64,000 bases of DNA from JBFGCM01 sp041581135 (GTDB taxonomy: Bacteria > Actinomycetota > Acidimicrobiia > Spongiisociales > UBA5794): the NCBI GenBank assembly GCA_041581135.1, contig JBFGCM010000002.1:1-64000 (forward strand), given 5' to 3'. Positions 24,820-33,343 of the stretch are shown here, piece by piece. The position numbers and the translations under genes were made by a program. Positions within the stretch are counted from its first letter, which is position 1; every line of letters begins with the position of its first letter. The notes under the pieces are model-generated. The model searched no databases, was not told the origin of the DNA, and saw only the letters and a program-made list of their open reading frames with translations.

Positions 24820-26692
24820 GCCATCGATGCTCGACAGTCTCGACCTACCGACGGATCTCGGACACCTCGATCACGAATCCCTTGACGACCTCGCCGACGA
24901 GATCCGCGAGCACCTCGTCGACACCGTTTCTCGTACTGGCGGTCATCTCTCGCCCAACCTCGGTGTTGTCGAGCTCACGCTGGCGTTGCATCGGATGTTC
25001 GAGTCGGGGACCGACCGCATCATCTGGGACGTCGGCCACCAGGCCTACGTCCACAAGATGCTCACCGGCCGCGCCGGCCGCTTCGACGGTTTGCGCCAGA
25101 CCGACGGGCTCTCGGGCTACCCCAGCCGAGAGGAGAGCATCCACGACCTGATGGAGAACAGCCACGCGTCGACGTCACTGAGCTACGCCCTGGGCCTTGC
25201 CGCCGCTCGCCGTGCCAACGACCCCAGCTACGTCGTGGCCGTCATCGGCGACGGAGCGCTCACGGGGGGCATGGCGTACGAGGCGCTGAACCACATCGCG
25301 CAGGAGAAGCCGTCGCGCCTCGTCATCGTCATCAACGACAACGGGCGGTCGTACGCCCCCACCGTGGGCGGTCTGGCCCGCCATCTCGCCTCGCTGCGCA
25401 TCGACCCGCGGTATGAAGCCACCAAGACGGCGATGGGACGCATGTTTCGGCGCCTCCCGATCGTCGGCGAGGCGGCAGACGAGGCGGCCCGGCGTGTCAA
25501 GGAGAGCTTCAAGCAGTTGCTCCAGCCATCCACGTTCTTCGACGTCCTCGGCCTCAAGTACGCCGGGCCCATCGACGGACACGACCTCCCCCTGATCGAA
25601 GCCACCCTGGAACGGGCGAAGGAGTTCGACGAGCCGGTGGTGGTGCACGTCGTCACCGACAAGGGGCGCGGCTATTCGCCAGCCGTGGAGGACGAGATCG
25701 ACAAGCTCCACGGGGTGGGTCCGTTCGACATCGCCACGGGCCGTGCCGACTCCACGTCACTCAAGTACACCGACGTGTTCGGAGAAGCACTGGCCGACAT
25801 CGCCGCGGTGCGCCACGAGGTGGTCGCCGTGACCGCGGCCATGACCTCCTCGACCGGGCTCAGCCGCATGGCCGACACCTGGCCGGATCGGGTCATCGAC
25901 GTTGGACTGTGTGAGCAACACGCCGTGACGATGGCTGCCGGGCTCGCCATGGGTGGGCTGCGGCCGGTGGTCGCCATCTACTCCACCTTCTTGCAGCGCG
26001 CGTTCGACCAGATCCTGCTCGACGTTGCTCTCCACGACCAGCCGGTGGTGTTTGCGCTCGATCGGGCCGGCATCACCGGCCCGGACGGTGCCTCCCACCA
26101 CGGCGTGTTCGATCTCTCGTATCTTCGCATGGTGCCCGGGATGGCCATCGCTGCTCCGGCCACTCCTCTCGAGCTCTGCCGGCTGCTGCAGACGGCACTC
26201 ACGATGGACGGACCGGTGGCGATCCGATTCCCCAAGGCGTCGGCCGACGCCATGCCGGCGGGTCCGTTCGAGTCACTGCCGGTGGGTGAGTGGGAAGAGC
26301 TCCACGAGGGCGACGACGTGTTGCTCCTCGCCACCGGACGCATGGTGGATATCGCGGGCAAGGCTGCCACGCTCCTCGAGGAAAGCGGCATCAGCGCCGG
26401 TGTCGTCAACGCCAGGTGGATCAAGCCGCTCGATCCGAGGCTGGAGGACTGGGCGACACGCCATCCTCGTCTCGTCACGATCGAGGACAACGTGTGTGCG
26501 GGTGGTTTCGGAGCGGCGGTGCTGGAAGCGCTGGCGTCGGCCGGCATCTCGAAACCGGTGCTCACTCTGGGGGTCGCCGACTCCTTCCAACCCTTCGGCG
26601 ACGCCCAGACCATCCTGCAGCGCAACGGCCTCGACTCCGAGTCCATCGCCGAGTCGGTCCGCGAGTTCGTGGCCGACCCGGACCGCACGTGA
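24812..26692 (+). CDS. dxs: 1-deoxy-D-xylulose-5-phosphate synthase
   Basis: A 626-residue thiamine-diphosphate enzyme joining pyruvate and glyceraldehyde-3-phosphate, the first step of the MEP pathway. It has the N-terminal HLSPNLGVVELTLALH region, the ThDP motif GDGALTGGMAYEALN (about 147-161), the central GPIDGHDLPLIE, and CEQHAVTMAAGLA with the activating glutamate that starts the pyrimidine-binding half. Length matches the family. ATG 24812 is used; ATG 24827 is an alternative that fits the usual dxs opening. It pairs with idi for isoprenoid precursor supply. Confidence 0.96.
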   Translation: MREPSMLDSLDLPTDLGHLDHESLDDLADEIREHLVDTVSRTGGHLSPNLGVVELTLALHRMFESGTDRIIWDVGHQAYVHKMLTGRAGRFDGLRQTDGLSGYPSREESIHDLMENSHASTSLSYALGLAAARRANDPSYVVAVIGDGALTGGMAYEALNHIAQEKPSRLVIVINDNGRSYAPTVGGLARHLASLRIDPRYEATKTAMGRMFRRLPIVGEAADEAARRVKESFKQLLQPSTFFDVLGLKYAGPIDGHDLPLIEATLERAKEFDEPVVVHVVTDKGRGYSPAVEDEIDKLHGVGPFDIATGRADSTSLKYTDVFGEALADIAAVRHEVVAVTAAMTSSTGLSRMADTWPDRVIDVGLCEQHAVTMAAGLAMGGLRPVVAIYSTFLQRAFDQILLDVALHDQPVVFALDRAGITGPDGASHHGVFDLSYLRMVPGMAIAAPATPLELCRLLQTALTMDGPVAIRFPKASADAMPAGPFESLPVGEWEELHEGDDVLLLATGRMVDIAGKAATLLEESGISAGVVNARWIKPLDPRLEDWATRHPRLVTIEDNVCAGGFGAAVLEALASAGISKPVLTLGVADSFQPFGDAQTILQRNGLDSESIAESVREFVADPDRT

Positions 26693-26713
26693 CGGGCTCG
26701 TAGCACCACTGCG

Positions 26714-27205
26714 ATGTTCCGTCGCTACACCGACGCGTTCACTGGGGCGATCAGTGACGACCTGGCTCCCGGGGAGACGGTGCTGGCAGCGATCCGCGCC
26801 TACCCACCCGGGGGTATGGCCTGGCAATACGGACTCGTCATCTTGCTGGCCGCCACGCTCGTGCTGGCCACCAACCAAGGCATGGTGGTGGCCTTTGCGG
26901 CATTGGGCCTGGTGTTGGTCGCCTGGATCGCGGCGGGTCGCTTGGGAGTCCGGCCCCCGCTGCTGGCCATTGGGGCCACGAACCAGCGGTTGCTCATCTA
27001 CCGGGCGAGCGACGTGTTTGGTGGCCCGCAGGAGCTCATCCGTCAGTACCGGCGCGACCAGGTGGCCACGATGGACAGCCAGCGTGCCGGTCTGAAGCAG
27101 GACGTGGTGCTGCGATTCGCCGATGGCACCGCCGACCGGTTCGAGGCTGCCGCGCGCGAGCGCGTAGGCGACCTCGCCGAGGTGCTCCGCCGACTGGATT
27201 TCTAG
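26714..27205 (+). CDS. Membrane protein with PH-like tail, unknown function
   Basis: A 163-residue protein with an N-terminal soluble stretch, two adjacent membrane helices (about 38-75) and a soluble C-terminal half. The tail LLAIGATNQRLLIYRASD...QYRRDQVATMD...DVVLRFADGT has the alternating pattern of bacterial PH-like (bPH) domains, which often sit beside short membrane anchors. ATG 26714 follows dxs by 21 bp, so it probably shares the transcript. No catalytic motif is seen. Function cannot be assigned. Confidence 0.7.
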   Translation: MFRRYTDAFTGAISDDLAPGETVLAAIRAYPPGGMAWQYGLVILLAATLVLATNQGMVVAFAALGLVLVAWIAAGRLGVRPPLLAIGATNQRLLIYRASDVFGGPQELIRQYRRDQVATMDSQRAGLKQDVVLRFADGTADRFEAAARERVGDLAEVLRRLDF

Positions 27206-27233
27206 ACTCGGCCGCTCATCAAGGAGGCCGCAC

Positions 27234-27917
27234 ATGGGAGAGATCGTCCACTTCTCGTCGAACGGAAAGAGCGCTCAGGGCTACCTGGCCGTCCCCGAGT
27301 CGGGCTCGGGCCCCGGGGTCATCGTCATCCAGGAGTGGTGGGGACTGGTACCCCACATCAAGGAGGTCGCCGACCGGTTTGCCGCCGAAGGGTTCGTGGC
27401 GCTCGCTCCCGACCTCTTCCACGGTGAGACCACTACCGAGCCGGACGAGGCCGGCAAGATCATGATGGCCATGGAGCTGGACCGCGCCGCCCGAGACATG
27501 TCGGGGGCCGTTGATCACCTGCTCAGTCTGCCCCAGACCACCAGCTCCGGCGTGGGCGTCGTCGGTTTCTGCATGGGGGGTGGCCTCGCGCTGTGGCTGC
27601 CGTGCATCAAGCCCGAGGTGAAGGCCGCCGTCCCCTTCTACGGAGCCTTGCCGTGGGAGGGCGTGGAGCCGGACTACTCGCAGACCGATGCGGCGTTTCT
27701 GGGCCACTACGCCGCCGATGATCAATGGGCGACGTTGGAGTCCGCTCGCGCCATCGCCGCCCAACTGAAGAACCTGGGGAAGACCGTCACGTTCCACGAA
27801 TACCCGAACACCGACCACGCGTTCTTCAACGACCACCGGCCTGAGGTCTACGACGCCGAAGCCGCCGGCCAGGCCTGGGACCGCACCGTGGAGTTCCTCC
27901 GCGAACACCTGGCGTGA
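27234..27917 (+). CDS. Dienelactone hydrolase family protein
   Basis: A 227-residue alpha/beta hydrolase with cysteine nucleophile. The elbow is VGFCMGGG (Cys near 110), the acid is in GHYAADDQWATL and the histidine in NTDHAFFND; oxyanion residues lie in IVIQEWWGLVPHIKEVADR. These match carboxymethylenebutenolidase-type enzymes, which open dienelactones in aromatic degradation, but no other aromatic genes are near, so the true substrate may differ. ATG 27234 is preceded by AAGGAGG at good spacing, indicating strong translation. Confidence 0.9.
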   Translation: MGEIVHFSSNGKSAQGYLAVPESGSGPGVIVIQEWWGLVPHIKEVADRFAAEGFVALAPDLFHGETTTEPDEAGKIMMAMELDRAARDMSGAVDHLLSLPQTTSSGVGVVGFCMGGGLALWLPCIKPEVKAAVPFYGALPWEGVEPDYSQTDAAFLGHYAADDQWATLESARAIAAQLKNLGKTVTFHEYPNTDHAFFNDHRPEVYDAEAAGQAWDRTVEFLREHLA

Positions 27918-27951
27918 CACGCTTGAACGTCGGTTTGGGTACCCTGCACCC

Positions 27952-28794
27952 ATGGACGCGATCAGGCGGTTCAGCAGACCGGTGTTGCGTCGGCCAGTGG
28001 CACTGGTTGCCTTCGAGGGGTGGAGCGACGCATGCGATGCCGCGTCGGGCGTGCTGTCGTACATCATCGGCCAGCACGACGACCTCGAACCGTTCGCAGC
28101 GATAGAGCCGGAGGAGTTCTTCGACTTCCAAGAGCACCGTCCCCGGGTGACGATCGACGACGGCGGCACCCGCAGCCTCTTCTGGCCGGAGACCAAGTTC
28201 TACGCGCTCCAACGGGAGGATCGTGACCTGGTGCTGGTCCTCGGCGAAGAGCCGAGCTTCCGCTGGAAGACCTACTCCCGGCTCATCACGCAGATCCTGC
28301 ACGAGACCGACGTCGAGGATGTCATCCTGCTCGGCGCCTTCATCGGCCAGGTGCCACATACTCGGCCGGTGCCGGTGATCGCCGTGGCCACCGACCCGAG
28401 CCGGGTTGCCGACACCGGGCTCATGACGTCTTCGTACGAGGGGCCTACGGGTATCACCGGCGTCATGATCGAGGCGTGTCGCGAGGCGGGTCTGCCCGCC
28501 CTGAGCTTGTGGGCGGCCACTCCCCACTATCTGGCCGCCAATCCGAATCCCAAAGCGATGCTGGCGCTGCTTCGCGCCGCCGAATCCGCCTGGGACATTC
28601 GCCTGGACGATGCCGAGCTGGCCACGGTCGCCTCCGAGTTCGAAACGCGGGTCGACGCCGCCATGCAGCGCTCCGAGGAGTTCGCCGGCTATGTGAACGA
28701 GCTCGAAGCCGCCTCGACAGACGACGATGTCGACCAGTCCCTCAGCAACCAGCTCGTCACCGAGATCGAGGCCTTCCTCAAGGAACAGGGCTGA
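27952..28794 (+). CDS. PAC2-family protein
   Basis: A 280-residue protein of the PAC2 (proteasome-assembly-chaperone 2) superfamily, common in actinobacteria. The opening PVALVAFEGWSDACDAASG, the middle VILLGAFIGQVPHTRP, and GITGVMIEACREAGLPALSLWAATPHYLA match the bacterial members. The end (about 235-280) is acidic and probably helical. In archaea and eukaryotes relatives help assemble proteasomes; bacterial function is not established. ATG 27952. It lies 35 bp after the dienelactone hydrolase gene. Confidence 0.85.
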   Translation: MDAIRRFSRPVLRRPVALVAFEGWSDACDAASGVLSYIIGQHDDLEPFAAIEPEEFFDFQEHRPRVTIDDGGTRSLFWPETKFYALQREDRDLVLVLGEEPSFRWKTYSRLITQILHETDVEDVILLGAFIGQVPHTRPVPVIAVATDPSRVADTGLMTSSYEGPTGITGVMIEACREAGLPALSLWAATPHYLAANPNPKAMLALLRAAESAWDIRLDDAELATVASEFETRVDAAMQRSEEFAGYVNELEAASTDDDVDQSLSNQLVTEIEAFLKEQG

Positions 28795-28825
28795 CGCGCC
28801 GTAGCATGTCGGGACTCGACCCGAC

Positions 28826-30094
28826 ATGAACTCTGACCTCTTCCCCTCCCTGCGCCGCGTTGCCCTCGTATTGATCGTCGTGCTCATGCCGATCGAGATC
28901 GGCGCCATCATCCACGAGGTCGACGGCACCGCCGACGCCTACAACCGCCTCCTGATCATCACTCCGATGGACCTGGCGGTCTTGTTGTTGCTGATCACCT
29001 CCGCTCGCGAGCTGCGGTCCACCGATCGGCGCCTGGGTCTGGGCGGGTGGACGTTGCTGGTGATGGCGGGCTTCGCGGCGATCACCCTGCCGTTCAACGC
29101 GTCCTTGCGCGGCCTGGGCGTCGTGGTGAGGTTGCTCCTCGCCGTGCTGGTGTGGCGGGAGGTGACCCGGCTCGACGCCGAGGATTGGCGCGTGTTGGTG
29201 GTCATCCCCTTCTTGGCCTCTGCCGCCCTCCAAACCGTGGTCGCCTTGCTCCAGGCCATCGACCAGGCTCCTCTAGGCCTCGAAGCGGTCGGCGAGCGCC
29301 AGGCGTTCCACGTGTTCGGGTCCACCGTCGGCGTCCAGGGAACCACCCTGCATCCCTACGTGCTGGCCGGGTTCGCAGTCACGGCGATCGTCGTGGCCAT
29401 CGGCCACCGGACGATCGCATCCGACCGAAGCCGTGCCCTCGTCGTGGGGATCGCGGTGGCCGCGGTTCCCCTCGGTATCACGTACTCACGAATGGCGTTC
29501 CTGGGTTGGGTCGCCATGTTGGCCGCGCTCGGTTGGGGTGCGATGCGTCGGCGCGCCGAATTTGGTCCCGTCCTGTTCGCAGTGGCGGCAGGCGCACTGG
29601 TGCCGGCACTGGTGTGGAGTGGGGGGTGGGTCGACCGGGCCTCGGACTCGGTGGGCACCAACATCGATTCGATCTCGAGCGCCCGGATCACCCGCATCGA
29701 AGAGTCCATCGATCTCATCCGGGACCACCCTCTGGTGGGCGTCGGACCGGGCCACTACACCGTCGCGCTCGAAGAGGACGTGCCGGGCCTGACCCGTTAC
29801 GACGCGGTGCACACTGTGCCGCTCCTCATCGCAGCCGAAAACGGCCTGATCGCCGGGCTCGTCATCTTGGGCCTGCTCGGCTTCCTCGGCATACGAGCGT
29901 TGCGGGATGGTCCGGCTGCGACGGCCGTGTACGTGGGGTTCATGCCCTTCGTCCTGCTCGACAAGTTTCCCTACCGCCACCCCAACGGCATCGTGATGCT
30001 GGCCGTCTGGTTGGCCATACTCGATCTCCTCTCCCGGAACCGGGCGGAGCTTCCGAGCGTTGTCCCAGAGTCGGCTGCTGCTGCGCAGAGCTAG
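28826..30094 (+). CDS. O-antigen ligase / Wzy-like membrane protein
   Basis: A 422-residue polytopic protein with ten or more helices. A large extracytoplasmic loop near 265-330 carries RITRIEESIDLIRDHPLVGVG, matching the Wzy_C loop (D-H-P-L-x-G-x-G) of O-antigen ligase and polymerase proteins. In Gram-positive actinobacteria this family joins or polymerises surface polysaccharides or teichoic-like glycans. No glycosyltransferases surround it here, so the acceptor is unknown. ATG 28826 begins at a hydrophilic 12-residue stretch followed by the first helix. The following hydrolase gene starts 48 bp later. Confidence 0.85.
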   Translation: MNSDLFPSLRRVALVLIVVLMPIEIGAIIHEVDGTADAYNRLLIITPMDLAVLLLLITSARELRSTDRRLGLGGWTLLVMAGFAAITLPFNASLRGLGVVVRLLLAVLVWREVTRLDAEDWRVLVVIPFLASAALQTVVALLQAIDQAPLGLEAVGERQAFHVFGSTVGVQGTTLHPYVLAGFAVTAIVVAIGHRTIASDRSRALVVGIAVAAVPLGITYSRMAFLGWVAMLAALGWGAMRRRAEFGPVLFAVAAGALVPALVWSGGWVDRASDSVGTNIDSISSARITRIEESIDLIRDHPLVGVGPGHYTVALEEDVPGLTRYDAVHTVPLLIAAENGLIAGLVILGLLGFLGIRALRDGPAATAVYVGFMPFVLLDKFPYRHPNGIVMLAVWLAILDLLSRNRAELPSVVPESAAAAQS

Positions 30095-30142
30095 CATGCG
30101 CCGCCCAATCGATCGTCTTACCTCGCGGGGGGAACGCGCCAC

Positions 30143-31294
30143 ATGCGGGTCGTCCTGGTCAGATGGGCCCTCGTCGCGATCATCGTCGGGGGCCTCGCCT
30201 ACTACAGCGCCAACGTGTGGCGCTACTCAGAGGTGATCGCCGACGTAGGTCTCGTCTCCAGCAGTGCCGACGCCGTCGTCGAGTCGACCGCCTCGGGAAC
30301 GGTGACCCTGGCCCTCCATGACGACGCGCCTCGGGCACTGACCCGGGACGGGACCTTCGGGCTCAGATGGGACGGGGGGTACGCCCAAGTCGGATCCGTG
30401 GTCTCCGCATCGGGCGGCACGGTGACCCGGCGGCTTCCTCCCGGAGAAGAGCCTCCTCCCATCGGTGTCGAGGTCGACCTCGATCGAGCGGGGTACGGCG
30501 CCGATCCGCGCCAGGCACTCGGGATTCCATTCCGCGAGGTGACGATCAGGACCGATCTGGAGCCCTTTCCCGCCTGGCAGGTCCCGGGGGGACCGACGTG
30601 GGTGATCTACGTGCACGACCTCGGCGGCTCGCGGCACGGGTCGCTGCGGATGATGCCAACAGCTGTCGAACTGGGTCACAGCGTGCTGGCCATCACCTAT
30701 CGCAACGATCCGGAGGCGGCCCCGGACCCGTCGGGCAACACTCGATACGGCGTCACGGAGTGGCGTGACCTCCATGCCGCCGTCGGTTTCGCCACTCAGA
30801 ACGGTGCCGATGACGTGATCCTCTTCGGCGACGGGGTGGGTGGTTCCATCGTGCTCGAGTTCATGCAGCAGTCGGGCCGCGCCATCGATGTGGTCGGCCT
30901 CATCCTCGATTCGCCGATTCTGAATCTCTCGGTGACCTTCGACCAGGCCCTCGAGGAACGCGAGGTGCCCCAGATGTACGCCACGGTCGCCAAGCAGATT
31001 GCTGCGATCCGGTACGACATCCGGTGGTCCGAGCTGGACCACCTCGATGATGCCGCCGAGCTCGATGTCCCCGTGTTGTTGGTGGCCGGGACCGCCGATG
31101 AGCTGACGCCCATCGAGACGAGCGACGCCTTTGCCGGCGCCCTCGGAGAGAACGTCATCTACCACCGAGTGCTGGGAGCCGGCCACACCGAGGCGTGGAA
31201 CGTCGATCCCGGTCTCTACGAGGCCCGTGTCGCAGCGCTGCTGCAACGGGCCACCACTGATCAGGCGTCGGGCGACGTGCTGTCGTCCTCGTAG
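30143..31294 (+). CDS. Membrane-anchored alpha/beta-hydrolase-like protein lacking nucleophile serine
   Basis: A 383-residue protein with an N-terminal membrane helix (about 5-25), an extracellular N-terminal region and a C-terminal alpha/beta-hydrolase fold. The strand-turn DVILFGDGVGGSIVLEF aligns with the usual G-x-S-x-G-G elbow, but Ser is replaced by Gly. The acid-like D and late His (VLLVAGTADELTPI; VLGAGHTEAWN) remain. It may be a non-catalytic binding protein, or the nucleophile may lie elsewhere. Start ATG 30143 follows a GGGGGGAAC stretch. It trails the Wzy-like gene, so surface polysaccharide may be its context. Confidence 0.75.
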   Translation: MRVVLVRWALVAIIVGGLAYYSANVWRYSEVIADVGLVSSSADAVVESTASGTVTLALHDDAPRALTRDGTFGLRWDGGYAQVGSVVSASGGTVTRRLPPGEEPPPIGVEVDLDRAGYGADPRQALGIPFREVTIRTDLEPFPAWQVPGGPTWVIYVHDLGGSRHGSLRMMPTAVELGHSVLAITYRNDPEAAPDPSGNTRYGVTEWRDLHAAVGFATQNGADDVILFGDGVGGSIVLEFMQQSGRAIDVVGLILDSPILNLSVTFDQALEEREVPQMYATVAKQIAAIRYDIRWSELDHLDDAAELDVPVLLVAGTADELTPIETSDAFAGALGENVIYHRVLGAGHTEAWNVDPGLYEARVAALLQRATTDQASGDVLSSS

Positions 31295-32073
31295 TCGAAG
31301 CCCTTCACCGCCTCGAACCGGGAACCCAGGTTCACGTGGGAGATGTGCGGCTGATTGCGTCGCGAGGTGACCACCCAGGTGGTGATGGCGAGCGCCAGAC
31401 CGGCCAGCACCAGGAAGGCCGCCAACCAGTAGGTGGCGGGATTGACCGAAGACGTCGGGCCCAGCGCTTCGCCGTCTGCCTCGTCACCCGAAGGAGGCTG
31501 GGTCAACGTCACCCCCGCCACCGAGACGTCGTCGGTCGACGACGTGGTTGGCGCCTCGGTCGTCGTGGTGGTGCTCGTGGTCGTGGTGGTGCTCGTGGTC
31601 GTGGTGGTGCTCGTGGTCGTGGTGGCAGCGGTGGTGGACGTGGTCGGCGCGGCGTCGGTGGTCGCGGTCGATGGGGGTTCCGTGGTCGTCGTGGTGGTCG
31701 TGGACGTCGTTGAGGTGGTGGTCGTCGCCGACACCCCCTCGGTCACCGTCAAGTTGATGAGCTCGCGAGCTTCGGTGCCCTCCACCGGTGTGACCACCAG
31801 GAAGAAGCTGTACTCCCCCGGCGGAATGTCGCCTACTTCCACGGTCATCTGGGTGGTCCAGGTCGCCTCGGTCCCCGACTCAGGGTCGAAACGCACGGTG
31901 ATGCCGGCAGGCTCCTCCTCGGCCGACACGCTCGCCGGCACATCGGATTGCACCGTCACGATGGCCACGGCCTGAGAGCCTTGGGGTGCAGAGAGGGAGG
32001 TGTCTGCCCACGCCGGAAAGGCCAGTGCAAGCACAGGCAGGGCCAGGACAAGAGACACGACTGCACGCTTCAC
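31261..32073 (-). CDS. Secreted single-pass protein with long Thr-rich linker
   Basis: A 270-residue protein: signal peptide (about 1-24), a small beta-rich domain (25-115), a Thr/Ser/Pro-rich linker with three tandem 18-bp DNA units (about 120-185), a membrane helix (TYWLAAFLVLAGLALAIT) and a short basic tail. It faces outward and is probably anchored by the helix; O-mannosylation of the linker is plausible in actinobacteria but inferred. GTG 32073 is preceded by GAGGTGG. Its 3' end overlaps the convergent hydrolase gene by 34 bp. No known family recognised for the head domain. Confidence 0.75.
   Translation of the reverse strand: MKRAVVSLVLALPVLALAFPAWADTSLSAPQGSQAVAIVTVQSDVPASVSAEEEPAGITVRFDPESGTEATWTTQMTVEVGDIPPGEYSFFLVVTPVEGTEARELINLTVTEGVSATTTTSTTSTTTTTTTEPPSTATTDAAPTTSTTAATTTTSTTTTTSTTTTTSTTTTTEAPTTSSTDDVSVAGVTLTQPPSGDEADGEALGPTSSVNPATYWLAAFLVLAGLALAITTWVVTSRRNQPHISHVNLGSRFEAVKGFDYEDDSTSPDA
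31564..31617. repeat. Three tandem 18-bp units inside a coding linker
   Basis: The unit CGTGGTGGTGCTCGTGGT is repeated three times exactly, encoding the Thr/Ser linker of the minus-strand gene. Such tracts can change length by slippage in whole-residue steps. Confidence 0.8.
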
Positions 32074-32189
32074 GTTCCACCTCGTCGTGCGGCGAGCATA
32101 CAACGGCGCCCGAGGTGGGCAACGGAGTTGATTCGAAACGATCCGCCGGCTCGTCGCCGGCAAAGGGCCGGCTCAGAGCGAGTGCGACG

Positions 32190-32282
32190 CTACTTCTTGC
32201 GCTTGTGCCGGTTTGCCTTGATCCGCTTCCGGTACTTGTGCTTGCTCATCTTCTTGCGTCGCTTCTTGATCAGCGAACCCAT
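32190..32282 (-). CDS. bS22-like (AURKAIP1/COX24-domain) ribosomal micro-protein
   Basis: A 30-residue, extremely basic protein: it starts MGSLIKKRRKKMSKHKYRK and ends NRHKRKK. This matches the AURKAIP1/COX24 domain and the 33-residue mycobacterial small-subunit protein bS22, which sits near the decoding centre of the 30S ribosome. ATG 32282 is preceded by CGAGG. It is below normal gene-finder length and easily missed. It stands alone, with thrB 140 bp upstream and the Thr-rich secreted protein downstream on the same strand. Confidence 0.85.
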   Translation of the reverse strand: MGSLIKKRRKKMSKHKYRKRIKANRHKRKK

Positions 32283-32422
32283 ACATCAACCTCGAGATAT
32301 CGAACGCCGCGGACATCCGCAGCGGAGCCATAGCTTGGCGCTTGTGGGCCACATTCGCAAGCTGCGCCCGGCCTCGCTCCTTGCGGCCACGGGGCGATGG
32401 GGGCGAGCCCGGCCCGCCCAGA

Positions 32423-33268
32423 TCACTGCCAGCCGACCGTATCCACCTCGGGCCGGCAGAGGTAGCCCGCGCCGTCCAGCGTGGCCTCCATCGCGGCTGC
32501 GACCGCATCGGCGTGCACACGCCGCACGAACGCGAGCACCGCAGGGCCGGCGCCGCTCCATGCGGCATGGAGGGCACCACTGCGGGTGGCCACCTCCACC
32601 AGTTCCGCCGACAGTGGCACCAAGGCCGCCCGCGGCTCCTCGTGGAGCTCGTCGTGGGCTGCGGCTGACAGCAACGAGGCGTCGGCGGTGCGGAGCCCCT
32701 CGACCAGAAACACGGCCCTGGCGATGGAGCGAGCCGCAACCTCGTGGGGAACGGTGAGAGGCAACGCCTGCCGGGCCTCGGTGGTGGAGAGCTGGAGCTC
32801 GGGCACGGCGACCACCATGGCAAGGTCCCCGTGAAACTCGAGCTGCGTGACGGTCCGGCCCGTCGCCGCCACGCAACCACCGAAGACGGCGGCCGCGGCA
32901 TTGTCGGCATGACCCTCCAGCTCGGCGACGATGTCGAACAGCTGCATGGGGTCGGGACTCTGTCCGTTCGCCCGCATCGCCGCAGCTGCGGCGGCGACGC
33001 ACACCGCGGCGCTGCTGCCCAGCCCACGGGCACGGGGAATGTCGCTCTCCACCTCTATGAGCAGTGGGCTCTCGGCGCCGGCGGCACGGGTAGCCGCCAC
33101 CACGACGTTGTGCTCGCCGATCTTCTCCTCGCGTCCGGCAGAGATCAGCTGCCACCGGTCATTGGGCGCCACGGTCACGCGGCAGCGCAGATCGAGCGCA
33201 ACGGCGACACAGTCGAAACCCGGTCCGAGGTTCGCCGACGACGCCGGCGCACTGGCGGCGGCGCTCAC
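32423..33268 (-). CDS. thrB: Homoserine kinase
   Basis: A 281-residue GHMP kinase that phosphorylates homoserine on the way to threonine. Key parts: SAPASSANLGPGFDCVAVAL at the N-terminus, the ATP-binding glycine motif PRARGLGSSAAVCVAA (about 83-98), and the C-terminal GHMP motif HAAWSGAGPAVLAF. GTG 33268 opens the family-typical start (VSAAASAPAS), although no clear Shine-Dalgarno is seen. Neither thrC nor hom is adjacent. It is divergent from the ABC-2 exporter, 75 bp away. Confidence 0.94.
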   Translation of the reverse strand: MSAAASAPASSANLGPGFDCVAVALDLRCRVTVAPNDRWQLISAGREEKIGEHNVVVAATRAAGAESPLLIEVESDIPRARGLGSSAAVCVAAAAAAMRANGQSPDPMQLFDIVAELEGHADNAAAAVFGGCVAATGRTVTQLEFHGDLAMVVAVPELQLSTTEARQALPLTVPHEVAARSIARAVFLVEGLRTADASLLSAAAHDELHEEPRAALVPLSAELVEVATRSGALHAAWSGAGPAVLAFVRRVHADAVAAAMEATLDGAGYLCRPEVDTVGWQ

Positions 33269-33343
33269 CTTGTATGTCTGCTTGGGACCATGGCGCGCGG
33301 AGTCTACGAGGCCGGACGCGTAGCATCGCTCCCTGGAGGGACC

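Noticed and set aside
31560..31640. Tandem GTGGTG units seen as a possible minisatellite or CRISPR-like array
   Set aside because: They encode the Thr/Ser linker of a clear gene; units are 18 bp and contiguous without spacers.
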